Source of the DNA: Bugulina stolonifera | Taxonomy: Eukaryota > Bryozoa > Gymnolaemata > Cheilostomatida > Bugulidae | Direction of reading: 5' to 3' | Assembly (NCBI GenBank): GCA_935421135.1 | Contig: OW285196.1 | Location: 1,860,001-1,924,000, forward strand | DNA: 64,000 nt | In this document: positions 42,528-54,109 of the stretch, in pieces | Numbering within the stretch: the stretch's first letter is position 1 | How the letters are laid out: every line of letters starts with the position of its first letter | Made by a program: the position numbers and the translations under genes | The notes under the pieces: generated by a model | The model's database searches: none | Told to the model about the DNA's origin: nothing | What the model saw: only the letters and a program-made list of their open reading frames with translations

Positions 42528-42758
42528 GCGGCGGGCCGCTGCCTAGTCGCTTGGCCCGGTGGATACGGGGCACCGGCGTCGCCTCCACGTGTACGGTCGG
42601 CGCCGCACGCAACGTGGGCGGACGCGGCTTGACCGCCTCAAACGATCGGTCGTTCGGGTGAGTGGGGGTTGCGGGGTGGGGAGGGTGGGCGGCGGCGGAG
42701 GAGGGGGGGCGGTGATGACGGTGATGGCGGCGGCGGCGGTGGCGGCGGCGGCGGCGGT

Positions 42759-42789
<31 letters not shown>

Positions 42790-43177
42790 GCGGCGGTGGT
42801 GGCGGCGGTGGCGGCGGCGGTGGTGGGGGCGGTGGTGGCGGCGGCGACGGCGGCTGTGAGGGCGGCGGTGGCGGCGGCGGCGACGGCGGTGGCGCGGACG
42901 GGACGAGGGCGGTGGCGGGGAGCGGGGGAGGAGTGGGAGGCGGGGGAGGGGGCGGGAAGGAGGGAGGGAAGGGGTCGTGGCCGGGTTCGGGGTCAAGTGT
43001 GCAAATGTTTTTTCGACCAATCAGAAGGGGGGATTTTGGGGTGACCTTGGCAAGGTCGTGTGCAAAATTTTTGTGCTCTTCTGTGATTGGTTGAAATCGG
43101 AAATACCGGCTTGTGATTGGTTGAAAACAGGGGTCAATGAGTGCGTGTCTGTGTAGAAGTGCACTGACTATACTACT
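42528..43177 (-). repeat. Right TIR of Polinton 2
   Basis: This is nearly identical to the inverse of 31950-32599, including the triplet tract (now GGC-rich) and CCAAT boxes. Small differences lie mainly inside the triplet tract. Confidence 0.92.
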
Positions 43178-43183
43178 ACCAAG
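43178..43183. repeat. Target-site duplication of Polinton 2, right
   Basis: ACCAAG repeats 31944-31949. Confidence 0.9.
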
Positions 43184-43639
43184 TATTATCCTATAAAGAG
43201 TGTAGAAGGAGTACAATAATAAACTATAAATATGTTTGTGGGTCTCCCGATTTAGGCAGGATACTCCAGGTTTTGAAGCCTTGATCCAATTTTGGTAAAA
43301 TCTCACTACAATTCCTCCAGATTTTCACTATTTTTTAGCTTTCAGCATAAAAGCTAAGTGATCCGATAAACACAACCCCCAACTGGTAAACCAATTGTGT
43401 GTATCATAACACCAGGTGCAAATTAAAAGCTCCATTCAGAGCACTGTACAATGTATGCGGTGCAAGTGGGGTGCTTGTATGGCTCATGGATCTTGAAGTG
43501 AGAAAGCACGCTTTAACTTGTAAAGTCTATCTGCTAAGTTCAACTGCCTATTGAATGATTACAGTGTACAGTGTAAATGGGCATTTCCACTCCGTACAAG
43601 AGGTGACATAATATAGGATGTTTTTATGCAAGTAATTTG

Positions 43640-43771
43640 TCTTTTGAGCAGTCAAAGATTATTGTTTCATATCCAAGAGATACCATCTCGGACTAGGGTT
43701 TGATCTCGGGCTCTACGGTACCCAATCGCATAGCAAGGTGAATAGAACACGCTACCACTACACCAGCTCAG
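43640..43771 (-). mobile_element. tRNA-derived SINE-like copy (segment A)
   Basis: On the minus strand GAGCTGGTGTAGTGGTAGCG resembles a tRNA A box, and GAGATCAAACCC lies 60 bases later in the B-box position. A cloverleaf does not close, so it is not a tRNA gene. Copies: 50810-50965 and 63610-63748. Confidence 0.6.
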
Positions 43772-44459
43772 CATTCTTAGGAGATAAAGCTGAACTGATG
43801 AGCAGTTGACATATAAGGTGTAATGCAGCAACTTCTAAAACTGTACCTTACTCTGATTGGTGTATCTTGATCTCTCCGTGTTCAAAGTTGCTCTGATCAG
43901 TTGGAAGTTTCAGTTTATACTGAATAATGAATCACTCATGTACCCATTCTTCCTGATAGCAGCTACTAAACTGTGCTAATGCAAGTACATTGTAGGTTAC
44001 AGTGTGCACAAACATACGATCATGCACCAGTACACGTATTATTTGCATAGCTAACCTAACAGCTTAACCAATAATATAATCAGATATAACATAAATCTGG
44101 CACGTTTCCAGTCACCCTTGACCCAATCAGCTCTACTATGCATGCAGCAGCGCTGGAGTAGTTATATCAACTATTACAGTATTGCCATGTGAAAACTTCC
44201 TTATTGGTATGTAAATCAATGTGATGATATGAACTGATACTACATTCCTGTCATTATGAAGCATATAAACATACTATAATCTAGCTATCACTGGTCACTG
44301 CCTGTTAGTTGATGACAGTCAACCATTAATACACAGGGGGGCACAATTTCTCCCATTCCAGCCTTGATGAAGAACGAAGGCTTTCCAATCTTATCCACTA
44401 CTGCAACTGGCTTCATAATGTCGGCTACTGATGAAGAGCGCAGGTTATCAGCACCTAGT

Positions 44460-45240
44460 AGTAGTATAGTCAGAGCACATCTCTACATACATGCACTCAT
44501 TGACCCCACTTTTCAACCAATCACAGACCAGTATTCCCAATTTCAACCAATCACAAGAGAGCACAAAAATTTTGCACACAACCTTGCCAAGGTCACCCCA
44601 AATCCCCCCTTCTGATTGGTTGAAAAAACATTTGCACACTTGGAAACTTCAAACCTCACCACACCCCCACCCCCATCACCATGGCAACCCACTCCCCAAA
44701 CCCCACCACCTCCACCTCCGCCACCGCCCCCACTCACTCCACCCCTCCCCTCCCCACTCCTTCCCACCCCTCCCCACCCCCCTCACTCGATCAACCGATC
44801 GATCGACGCTGCCGGGCGAAACCGCTTTACACGGTCCGTGCGGCGCGCATCGTCAACGGGAATGTCGCGCCGGTGCCCCGCCTTTACCTACCCAATCGAC
44901 TAGGCCGCCACCGCCCTCCTCCCTACGTCCTCACTGGGGAAGAGCGGTAAAGAGTAGTATTTTCTTACGGTTCCGGGGTGCGCTGTTGATATCCATTGAT
45001 GATGCACTAGTGTTAGTAGTAGTGTGCTGAAGTTTGAACGCTGAGACTGTCATCCCTCTATCCCTTACTCCTTGATGATGTACTAGTGTAGTATTGGTGT
45101 GCTGAAGTTTGAATGCTGAGACTGTGAACTATATCTCCCTTTATGCAACTGCTCAATCCTTAACTCCTCCATTTCTATCACCCAATCCTATACTTGCCAA
45201 TGTGATTCGATGTGCCGCGATGTGATCCCGATGTGGTTAG
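44460..45240 (+). mobile_element. Decayed third Polinton-2-like fragment
   Basis: From 44460 (AGTAGTATAGTCAG) the sequence follows the Polinton 2 TIR: CATTGACCCC, two CAACCAATCAC boxes, AATTTTGCACAC, CTTGCCAAGGTCACCCCAAA, CTGATTGG, a C-rich tract and a GATCGATCG/GGTGCCCCG block to about 44945. It then jumps to sequence like 40680-40800 (GAGACTGTG, TCTCCCTTTAT-CAACTGCTCA, TCCAATCC) and a few GATGTG units. The whole gene interior and the right TIR are missing. It is an internally deleted, old relative of element 2. Confidence 0.75.
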
Positions 45241-45363
45241 ATATGCTAATAGTAGCAACCTTATTCTAGTGTGGGTATGCTAATAGTAGCAACCGTATCC
45301 TAGTGTAGATATGCTAATAGTAGCAACCTTATCCTAGTGTAGGTATGCTAATAGTAGCAACCT
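45241..45363. repeat. 34-bp tandem repeat, 3.6 copies
   Basis: The unit TATGCTAATAGTAGCAACC plus TTATCCTAGTGTAG starts at 45241, 45275, 45309 and 45343. It lies just after the Polinton-like remnant. Confidence 0.9.
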
Positions 45364-45797
45364 TCATTCAATACATGCATATTATCTTCTTTCACTCTCA
45401 CCCCACTTCATTCTCATGTTGCACTCCTGTGTTTTACTATTACCGAATAAATAATAAACAAAATACATAAATACTAGCAAAATAGTCTGTTTAACAATGG
45501 ACCATAACCGGGGGTTATAACCTTGATTTGCACTGGTAGATTTAGCAACACCACATTCATTGCAACTGTTGTTGCCATAGCAACAACAAACTTATACGTA
45601 TGTAGTGTAATGAAAATTTGTCCCCTGCACAGGGAGAAGAGAAACTGTAATTGGATATCGGCTTTTTCATATGCATTTATCTCCCACGATGGTAAGGTGC
45701 CCAAAATACTTCGAGACAAATAATCATACAATAGCTTCTATGGTGTAATGGAGCTTCATTCTAAGACAATGAAATTAACAACACAAGTTCCCTTGTA

Positions 45798-46262
45798 TAT
45801 TGTAATGGTTTTTGGGGGGTTTTGCTGTCGTCCTAAGACGGCCCCCGTGTCCAAAATGAAGAGCTTATGAGTGGCACTAGGCCTTCTCATTACATGAAAG
45901 ATCAACAGGTACCAGTAGTCTAACAACTACTCAAGATGACTCAGATGGTCTCGAGTCGATGCTTGTTTGCTATACTGAGAAAGAGAGTGATCAGACCTAG
46001 TAGGCAGTTCGGGTTGCAAGGTCGAAGACTTTAACAACTGGAACGACCTATCTACAAAGTGAAAGTCTCAGTATATAAGTATAGATGTGTCTTTATTGAG
46101 ATCCAAGCATGAACTGAGACAATGAACATAAAAACAGTGTGCTTTATATCGGTGCTTTTTTGTAAGATTAGTTGAGGGTGCTCCCTACATATTTCAGATT
46201 CCCTCTCCGCTCTCACCTTCACACATGCTACATAGCACTCCGACTGCATTTGCTTGAACTGA
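45798..46262 (+). repeat. Long inverted repeat, left arm
   Basis: This is the inverse of about 51090-51550. It begins TATTGTAATGGTTTTTGGGG with the 95-bp mini-repeat, then unique DNA to GCATTTGCTTGA. The pair encloses 4.8 kb and may be the TIRs of one large nonautonomous element or two opposed copies of one repeat. Confidence 0.75.
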
Positions 46263-48208
46263 GACAACAAACATAAAAACAGTGTGCTTTACATAGTATG
46301 AGGACCTCCGGAGGAAGTTCCGGTAAAAAGGCCGACGTAGTGTTGTCCGGAAATTGCACAACAATATACCGGCCAGAGGCTCGATGGCCGACCCAAAATA
46401 GGTCGGGTTTGACATGATAATTCACATTATTCTACGTTACAGCCTGTACCAGGAGTAGGCTCACATTATTGCAATATTCATTCAAGTCTGTACCAGGGTA
46501 CGCATCGCAATGCTGACGTTTATATAACCACTAAAATATTGTTAGTAACCTTTGTTTTTTCTGTCTGACTGCCTGTGCCTGGTCATGCTTACGTCAATTG
46601 GTTGGTTTGAACCCATCTCCACCCAGCACCATAATCTGGCTCACGATTTTATTTCTGTGTCTTCTGATGGAAAACGTCTAAAGTTTTAATTATGTGTTTT
46701 GCCGATTTCGGATACTACAACGTCCAATCAGTTTCTTAGGTTATTTTTCGACGATATTAAATATACTACTACTAATAAAACTGAGAGAAAACTTAGGTTC
46801 AGTATCCAGTTTAGTATTGGACACTCACACTGTACTACGTGTACATCTGCCATGCCATTATATTTATATTTCTTTCTTGTTAATTAAGCGTCTATTATTT
46901 TAATATATTTTGTTACTTATAGAACATGTGCAAATGTGTAAATTCTTGTTATTACAGCCATGATGTCAATAGAATATAAAAATATATTTTAGTAAAAATA
47001 ATTATTGTTCTCTGAAATTCAGTATAGTTAATTCCACACCTCAAATAGTGTGTTATATAACACTTAATAATCGATATAAATTACATGACTTGTAGCATAC
47101 AATTTGGTCAACTATTATTACCATACACATGTACGTGTATAAAATACACCTATGTTATGATTATATACTGCATCATAGCAGCAAGGTTAAGAACAGCACA
47201 CGGCTCAGTCAGTTAATATTATCCAAAATTACATTGTACAATTACATTATACCCGTGTAACAGATTATGTAGAAATTGTGTGTTAAACAGTAAACTCAAA
47301 CAAATAAATAAACTTTAAAAACCTTAAAACTGTAATGGTTTGGAAGTAAAGCAAGTCTAATCAAATAGATTTGTTTGCTTTACTTCCAAACCATTACAGT
47401 TGTAAGGTTCCATCTTTTTATACAGTAAGTCTCAGTCTTCTTTTAAGCAAAATGTCTACTCAAGTTGTATGATGTTTAATGTAATAACCTTAGAGCAATT
47501 TTAGGCACCCAACTAGTTCCAAACTGTATGTTTAAACTGTGACTCATAATACTGTAATGGTTGGGCCGACTCGGCCCCACCCCTCAGTGGGACACTTCAG
47601 ACATTATGAACACTAATGCACTTCTACATGTAACTTACTTGTAATCGAATTATGTAATGACATATCATTCCTATTATATGCACTACTGAGCAATTATATC
47701 TGTTTTATACCCATGTAAAGAGGCCTGACCTCTCAGAATTGGCTGATATTGATTTTGCACATGATCTAGATAGTTTTAAGCATCTTTTGTCAAACCCGAC
47801 CTATTTTGGGTCGGCCATCGAGCTTCTGGCCGGTATATTGTTGTGCAAAATATAAAAACCAGGCTATGTACAGTGGGCGTGTCTCACCAGAGTCCACCAG
47901 CATACTTATAATAGAATAGAGTTGCGTGTCTCTTTAATGGATCCACTATCAGATAGGCAAAACTGTTCAGGTGATCCTTATCATCAGGGAAGTATATACA
48001 TGTATCATCATCATCATTCTATAACAGAAGAGAAGTACATGGTCTAATACATAGTCATAAGGTGAGTGTAGGAGTTGTTCTCCCTAACTACTGTATGTAC
48101 ATACAGAAGGAGTTATCTTATCAAGTTTGCAGGTCAGTGATGTCTAATTACTTACCATAACTTTTCCTTGAATACTTGAGAGATAATGTGTAGGTCATTG
48201 CTGGCAGG
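46263..48208. other. Repeat-rich, AT-rich DNA
   Basis: A block near 46350-46412 (GGCCGACCCAAAATAGGTCGG) recurs inverted at 47790-47855 and again near 49675-49730. No gene was seen. A hairpin lies at 47329-47400. Confidence 0.5.
47329..47400. repeat. 26-bp perfect inverted repeat with 20-nt loop
   Basis: ACTGTAATGGTTTGGAAGTA begins the left arm (47329-47354). The right arm (47375-47400) is its exact complement, ending CCATTACAGT. The outer bases resemble the TGTAATGG ends of the mini-repeat family. Confidence 0.9.
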
Positions 48209-48908
48209 CAGGGTTGGGAATCGCCAATAGCATTCGATATTCGATGGTGATTTTCTTTGGTCTATTCACCATCGAATACACCTAATCATTGGTTTCCAAC
48301 AAAACCATCGAAATGCATGTATTCGTTGGTTTTATAGGGTTACAGCTGCATTCGATTGTCACTAAGCTGCTAATTAATCTGCTAGTGTTTAGTACAGGAA
48401 ATAAATGAAAAGCCTTGTAGCTTAGTTCTTATCTTTTCAATAAAAAAATGATGATGAGCTGTTTTATTTAATAACAAAATAATAGTTTCTATTTGCAAGC
48501 TAGGATAAAATGTGAGTGGCTAGCACCAAATAAGAAATAATAGCCTGGAATTTCTGGCTAATATTTGCAATGCATATAAATATTTGGAAGCTAAAAAGAA
48601 ACATAAAGTTAGAGGAGATAACTCTAAACTATGAGAAAATGCAAATAAAACTGGTAATATTAGGCACAGTTGTTATAACATTTTAAAGTAATAGACAGAA
48701 TTAGTAAAGACAATAAATTTCTCCATTTTTACAAAAATTATACCCATATACATGTGCATTTTCTAAAATCATCATCGATTGTAAAATCGATTGAAGTACA
48801 ATCATTGATTTGGTAAAGTAACAATCGAATGCTTGTATTCCTTGGTTTAGTCAGCATAATCGAAAATCGGAAATCGAATGCAAAAGTAGATCAAAGTTCC
48901 CAACCCTG
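48209..48908. mobile_element. hAT-type MITE, copy 2
   Basis: This 700-bp element, related along its length to 3749-4444, has the same CAGGGTTGGGAA...TTCCCAACCCTG ends. It is flanked by its own perfect 8-bp duplication CTGGCAGG (48201-48208 and 48909-48916). Confidence 0.9.
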
Positions 48909-51089
48909 CTGGCAGGTGTCTTCTGCACACTGTAATATAAGAACAGGAAGTGACTAGTGGTTACATTTAGATTCATGATGAATTTGTAGGGTAGACAATA
49001 GATACAGGAAGTGCAGTGTCTGTCAGATGGTGTTTTTGCAACCTCTTGGACTGGCCTGGGTCGCAAATAAAAATTCTAAGATAGCCATCTGTCCTAAGCC
49101 AAAAAGGCCACAACTATGTACACATACATGTAAATTGTATACCTGGCATTTTACTTGATTGGACACAATCATCACTAGCTCATCGGCCCATCCAAGTATC
49201 TCATGTGCCAATGTAGATTTCGTGTTTGGTTCAGGCCGGTATGTTCATAACCCTGTGATACAAGTGGACTGCAAAATCCTTCAGCGAGTTGGCCTGTGCC
49301 TGAAATTACGTTGTGAAGACACTAGAATAGACATACAGAAAGCTTAGTACATTGTATATTGTAGTGGTCAGGACATTGACCTACACGGCCTCAGCTAGCC
49401 TGATGGACCTTATAGCACCCTAGTAGTTGCCACAGCTCTACTTACATGTATCTAGCACTTGGTACCTTGCACTTAGCTGTCTTGTGACTCATACCTATAT
49501 TGTTATACGTGTTTTGACCATACACTTATAACTACTAACATATCACTTATATACTTATAAAGTGCATTACTGAGTCATTATACCTTTTTATACCCATGTA
49601 AAGAGGCCCGACCTCTCATAATTGCCTGATATTGATTTTGCATACGATCTAGATGATTCTAAGCATTATTTGTCAAACCCGACCTATTTGGGTCGGCCAT
49701 CGGGCTTTCGATCGCCATATTGTTGCGCAATTTCTGGGCAACACTACGCCGGCCTTTTTACCGGAACTTCCTCCAAAAAGTTTGAATACTATATAAAGCA
49801 GTGCTTTTTTTAGGGGCTCTCTGGGCTCCCGGGAGCCCTCTCAAGAAATCATAGTTTGTTGAGGGGGCTCCCGAGAGCCCTCTCAACAAATTGCCATGTA
49901 CATGTTACCTGGTAGATGTATATCAATATGCTATGGTGAACCTCAATGTTGGCTCATGATTCCAGACTATATAACGTACATGTATGTATTGTAGTGAGCA
50001 GCCAGCTAAGGAGCATAGCTAACCTTGCATGTATTACTAAGCTGAATGTGCTTTAAAGGGCCGACCCAATGTGTTAGTGAATGATATGTATAATTGTATG
50101 TTTTTGCCATTCCCTCTCCCTTCTCCCCCGACTTGGCACATAGGATTGACCGCTGTACCTTGGCTCTCAGGTGCCCACAGTTATGTCCTAGTTGTCTTTC
50201 CCACCACTCCGTCAAACTATGGACCGATTGACAGCTATTTTGCGTAATTAAAGTATAAACACATTTATTTTATTTTTCTCTGAGCTAATATGATTTATTA
50301 CGGTTTTACATAACATTTATTTGAGCATCCATAATTCTGTATAATTTGGTATGGGACCGACCCCTGGAGGACTGATAAATCACTTTCGGTCCTTCCCACA
50401 TGACTACAAGTGTACGCAAAAACTTTACAATATAGAATCTCAACGGCAGCAAAAATACCAAAACGAGATAAAGCATTTAGCTTGAATGAGGAGGTTATCA
50501 AGATTGACGCAATATTCGACATCAAATTGGTGGCGATTAGCTTGAGAACTATAAACGCTGTGTGGAACTCTTTCAATAGCCTTTCTTCTTAGAGACACTA
50601 TAGCCTCTAACTCATTTATACATTCGGTCCTCCACTGGAGTCATTTGTGCCCAGACCCTATGTTATGTTATGCTATGACATGGTGGAGAAAAGGGAGGTA
50701 CAGTGCAATTGACGAGAATGCCAAATGCCAAACAGCATAACAGGGATGAACAATTCCCTATTGTCTGGAAAATCTTAGCAAGATAACTTTAGTCACTTAT
50801 ATGTATAGGATGATTCGTATGCAAGGAATTTGTCTTTTGAGCAATCAGAGACTTGGTTGACATCCATGAAAATACCAGTTCCTCACCGGGTTTGAGCCCG
50901 AGACCTCCACGACATCTAATCGCCTAGCGCAGTGAGCGGACCCTACTACCGCTGCACCAGCTCAGCAACCTTATAAAAGGAAAGCTTGCCAGGGAACAGT
51001 AGATATGCTCTGAACCAACTGCACACATTTTACGGCCACCTTGCTATATATTCCGCAAAACATTTGACCATGAGTTCTATAATAATGTC
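48909..51089. other. Repeat-rich intergenic DNA
   Basis: It contains a copy of the GACCTATTTGGGTCGGCCATCG repeat, a GGGCTCCCGGGAGCCC palindromic pair near 49828 and 49868, and the SINE copy. No gene with splice support was found. Confidence 0.45.
50810..50965 (-). mobile_element. tRNA-derived SINE-like copy
   Basis: The A-box-like TGAGCTGGTGCAGCGGTAG and B-box-like GGCTCAAACCCGG lie on the minus strand. The body (TTTGTCTTTTGAGCA) is shared with the copies near 43640 and 63610. It is more divergent than those two, which are duplicates of each other. Confidence 0.6.
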
Positions 51090-51550
51090 AAGCAAATGCA
51101 GTCGGAGTGCTATGTAGCATGTGTGAAGGTGAGAGCGGAGAGGGAATCTGAAATATGTAGGGAGCACCTTCAACTAATCTTACAAAAAAGCACTGATATA
51201 AAGCGCACTGTTTTTATGTTCATTGTCTCAGTTCATGCTTGGATCTCAATATATAAACACACATCTATACTTATATACAGAGACTTTCACTTCGTAGATA
51301 AGTCGTTCCAGTTGTTAAGGTCTTCGACCTTGCAACCCGAACTGCCTACTAGGTCTGATCACTCTCTTTCTCAGTATAGCAAACAAGCATTGACTCGGGA
51401 CCACATGGGTCATCTTGAGTAGTTATTTGACTACTAGTACCCATTAATCTTTCATGTAATGAGAAGGCCTAGCACCACTCATAGGCTCTTCATTTTGGAC
51501 AATTGGTCGTCTTAGGGCGACAGCACAACCCCCCAAAAACCATTACAATA
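51090..51550 (-). repeat. Long inverted repeat, right arm
   Basis: This is the inverse of 45798-46262 at high but imperfect identity, ending CCAAAAACCATTACAAT. The open frames through it are present in both arms and carry no known domain. Confidence 0.75.
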
Positions 51551-51638
51551 TGACTGAGGATATTGACCTACATGATGTGTAGTGTGTATCAGAGACTAGA
51601 TGTGAAGGAAATGATACATGGCATGTTGCCCGATTTAC

Positions 51639-51818
51639 CTGACCACTTCTTTGTATAGAAATTGTGCGGGAGGTGTCTAGTAACAGAGTGTCTTCATAGT
51701 AGCAGATACATGTTGTAACTCTCCCAATATAGATGTGAGTAAATATCCTAAATGTAAACTTTTGTTTTTCAATGTCACTATTGATACAATATTTGTCATA
51801 CTCTTCCTCCGACAGCAC
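51639..51818 (-). CDS. Possible internal exon of an unknown gene
   Basis: Exactly 60 codons are open between an acceptor (TATGCTCACAG) and a donor (CAG/GTAAAT) in phase 0. The start (VLSEEEYDKYCINSDIEKQ) looks protein-like and helical. No partner exon was found, and it may belong to a broken gene. Confidence 0.22.
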
Positions 51819-53370
51819 CTGTGAGCATATGTCAGCATATTTAATATCGGTAAGCAACAAGTTTACATGCACACAGGTACAGTGTTCTAAGAAGTGGTCG
51901 TATGCTGTGGTACTGTATATTAGGTAAAATGATAAAGTGCAACATTATGCGTATGTACGCAGCAATCTGCCATGGTGACCTGGTAAACACAGAAGGCCAA
52001 GTGGCAAGTCAATCATAAGTCACATTAATATAGAAGTTTAAGTCAGCAAGGAGTTGAGGCTGAAATCAAATTGACTTGACTTGTCTTAGTAAGTAAGGTC
52101 AAAACAACATGACTTGGATTAGTAGCTAATGTGTTCAGAGTTAGTAGACTACAAAAATCGCATAGTTCATACCTGTATACAATGTGTATCATACTTACAG
52201 CGCAGAGTTGATCAGCTAAATAACCATTCCCTGCACACTATATACATGTATTTGTACGTATTCATTCTCCTGGACTATATCACTAGCTATGAGTTTCTAG
52301 AAATATTCATTGGTGAAGCGTGTAGCCCAGTTCCTAAAATCATGCACACGCATGCAATGTACCTGTACACATATATATTTTATATCTCATATTCTTGGGC
52401 CAACTTGTACATTAGTAAAATTAGTCAGATTTGCAAGATGGAGCATGATGCTGCATACCTTCTGAATCAAACATAAAGTCATAAAGTATGGGGTTCTGGG
52501 TTTCTCATTTGCATTACAAAGATTTAAAGGTGGTGCTAGATTCTCCACACAGTGTAAACTACAACTATCAATTAGCAGGGGATGGCACATGTTACCGATC
52601 ATTACAGCACAACGGAATGAGTCATAACAGTGGAAATAGTCAAACCACTTCACAGTGCTAGGTTCAGCTCACACTTATATACTAACAAATTGACTTAGAG
52701 AGTTGATGACAGATAGAACTGGCTGAGATAGTAGTCTGTATGCACTGGACTGTGTCATCAACTCGAAGAATTGCTGTAACATAAGGTCATAGATTATAGC
52801 ATATAGAATCTGGTTATGTGGTAATGCGGAGTCCATATTATTTTAGTATTTGTATAAACTCAAACATGAGATGGAAATGGAGGTAACCAATGAAATTCCA
52901 GCAAAGATCAATCTACATGCACATGCACTTGTAATTGCAACTACTCAGCGTTAAATACTACCATAATTGAGATTATGTTGAACTTTTACAGAAATTTTGG
53001 ACAAGTACCAGCAAAAGATTTTCCTTAGAACCCAACGTCCCAGCAGCAGCAATTTGTTACCACTTCTGCCACGCCGTGTTGAGTTAGCAATCCATCCAGA
53101 TCTACGACTCTCATAGTCTAGTACATTGAGTTGTGCCTGTGGAGGCTGGTCTGAGCTCAACCTCTATGGTCTCTATCCTCCTTGCAGGTAGACCTTTCCT
53201 CGAATGCTGGACCCTTGACTAGCTCTGCTATTGGGCAGCCACGTTAAAGAATCGTGTCTGGCGCCACGGATATTATTATTATCGTTTTACTTTGTGCTCT
53301 GTACTAGGAGTTGTTTCCAACAGCATATCATGGCACCACGGATATTATGAAGGATTTGGCCAACTCTCTA
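51819..53370. other. Intergenic DNA before duplication copy B
   Basis: I found no supported gene or long repeat. Confidence 0.35.
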
Positions 53371-54109
53371 GGTAATACTTACCTACATGACTTTGTGTTG
53401 ACTGAAAATCCGCCCAATATAGAGGCAGAATGAATTTTGTGCAAGTAAATGGCTCCTACAAGACAGTTAGCCCTACCGGAATCAGGTCTGTAGATGCATA
53501 CAGTGACCTAGTCTTAGATATGGATTCCAGCCCACAGGACCATAACCCTAGCCCACAGATTTGAACTGACTTCGCATAGCTAGTGACCCAGTTGGTCACC
53601 AAGGTAAAACTTCTGACCGACCACAACAGCCGGACACCAAAGTCTAGAAACTCACGCTCCAGCACTCCAGAACCCATCATGGGAGGCCGGAGAGAGAAAA
53701 AGCCACAGAGAAGTACCGAAGGATCAGGTCAACCCGCAAATAAGCTGCCTTTCATGCAGGTTCGAACAGAAGTAGGAATCTGGACCAGGGTCAAGGCTGA
53801 GTTGAGAAATCCATCCCTTGCGCCTCCTTATGAGATTCCCAAAATCACATGAGCAAGCGAAGTTGGGACTCATGCAAACCAATGGTAAATTAGCTGCCAG
53901 CTTTTAAGTTGCTGATTTTAGCCTTCCACCTGCTAATGGAGCGTCCAGTTTCTGCTTAGTTCACCGGCTTTTGTGCACCGCTTCCACATGTTGCTGTGCA
54001 CCATGTTGTTACATAACTCTGACATTTGACACCAGCTACTCAGCCCTTCCTCGCTTAGTGCTCTTGCAACCGAGGCCTGATTATTGTGATTACTTGTTGT
54101 ATCCAATAT

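Larger units (their letters stand above)
31950..43177 (+). mobile_element. Polinton-type element 2 without POLB, 11.2 kb
   Basis: Ends AGTAGTATAGTCAG and CTGACTATACTACT are inverted for 650 bp. ACCAAG is duplicated at 31944-31949 and 43178-43183, and copy B holds the empty site (TTTGACCAAGTATTATCC). All ten genes are on the plus strand, closely packed or overlapping, intronless and open. The gene order ATPase, small protein, charged protein, integrase, penton, core-like, MCP, protease is identical to element 1. There is no DNA polymerase, dUTPase or OTU region anywhere inside it. Confidence 0.95.
3441..44050 (+). repeat. Segmental duplication, copy A (interrupted by insertions)
   Basis: Sequence from about 3441 onward matches 53371 onward in the same orientation at high identity, through the TPR gene, its introns and its upstream DNA. 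After removal of the insertions the match continues at 31632-31949 (against about 62855-63160) and 43184-44050 (against about 63160-64000). Copy A carries insertions absent from copy B: the hAT MITE 3749-4444, the small MITE 10742-10994, about 300 bp at 12010-12310, the element 13837-15072 and both Polintons. Copy B has its own insertion of about 0.9 kb near 54110-55038. Coordinates of the outer limits are approximate. Confidence 0.85.

Noticed and set aside
43640..43771. tRNA gene
   Set aside because: Only A- and B-box-like stretches remain; acceptor stem and anticodon arm do not pair, and two more copies exist, so a SINE is likelier.
46052..46270. Small protein-coding gene in the long inverted repeat (and 51096-51422)
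   Set aside because: The frame is present in both repeat arms but has no splice support, no domain and no consistent end.
53583..53852. 89-codon plus-strand frame near the start of copy B
   Set aside because: The equivalent stretch in copy A is not open and is interrupted by a MITE; no domain or splice site supports it.
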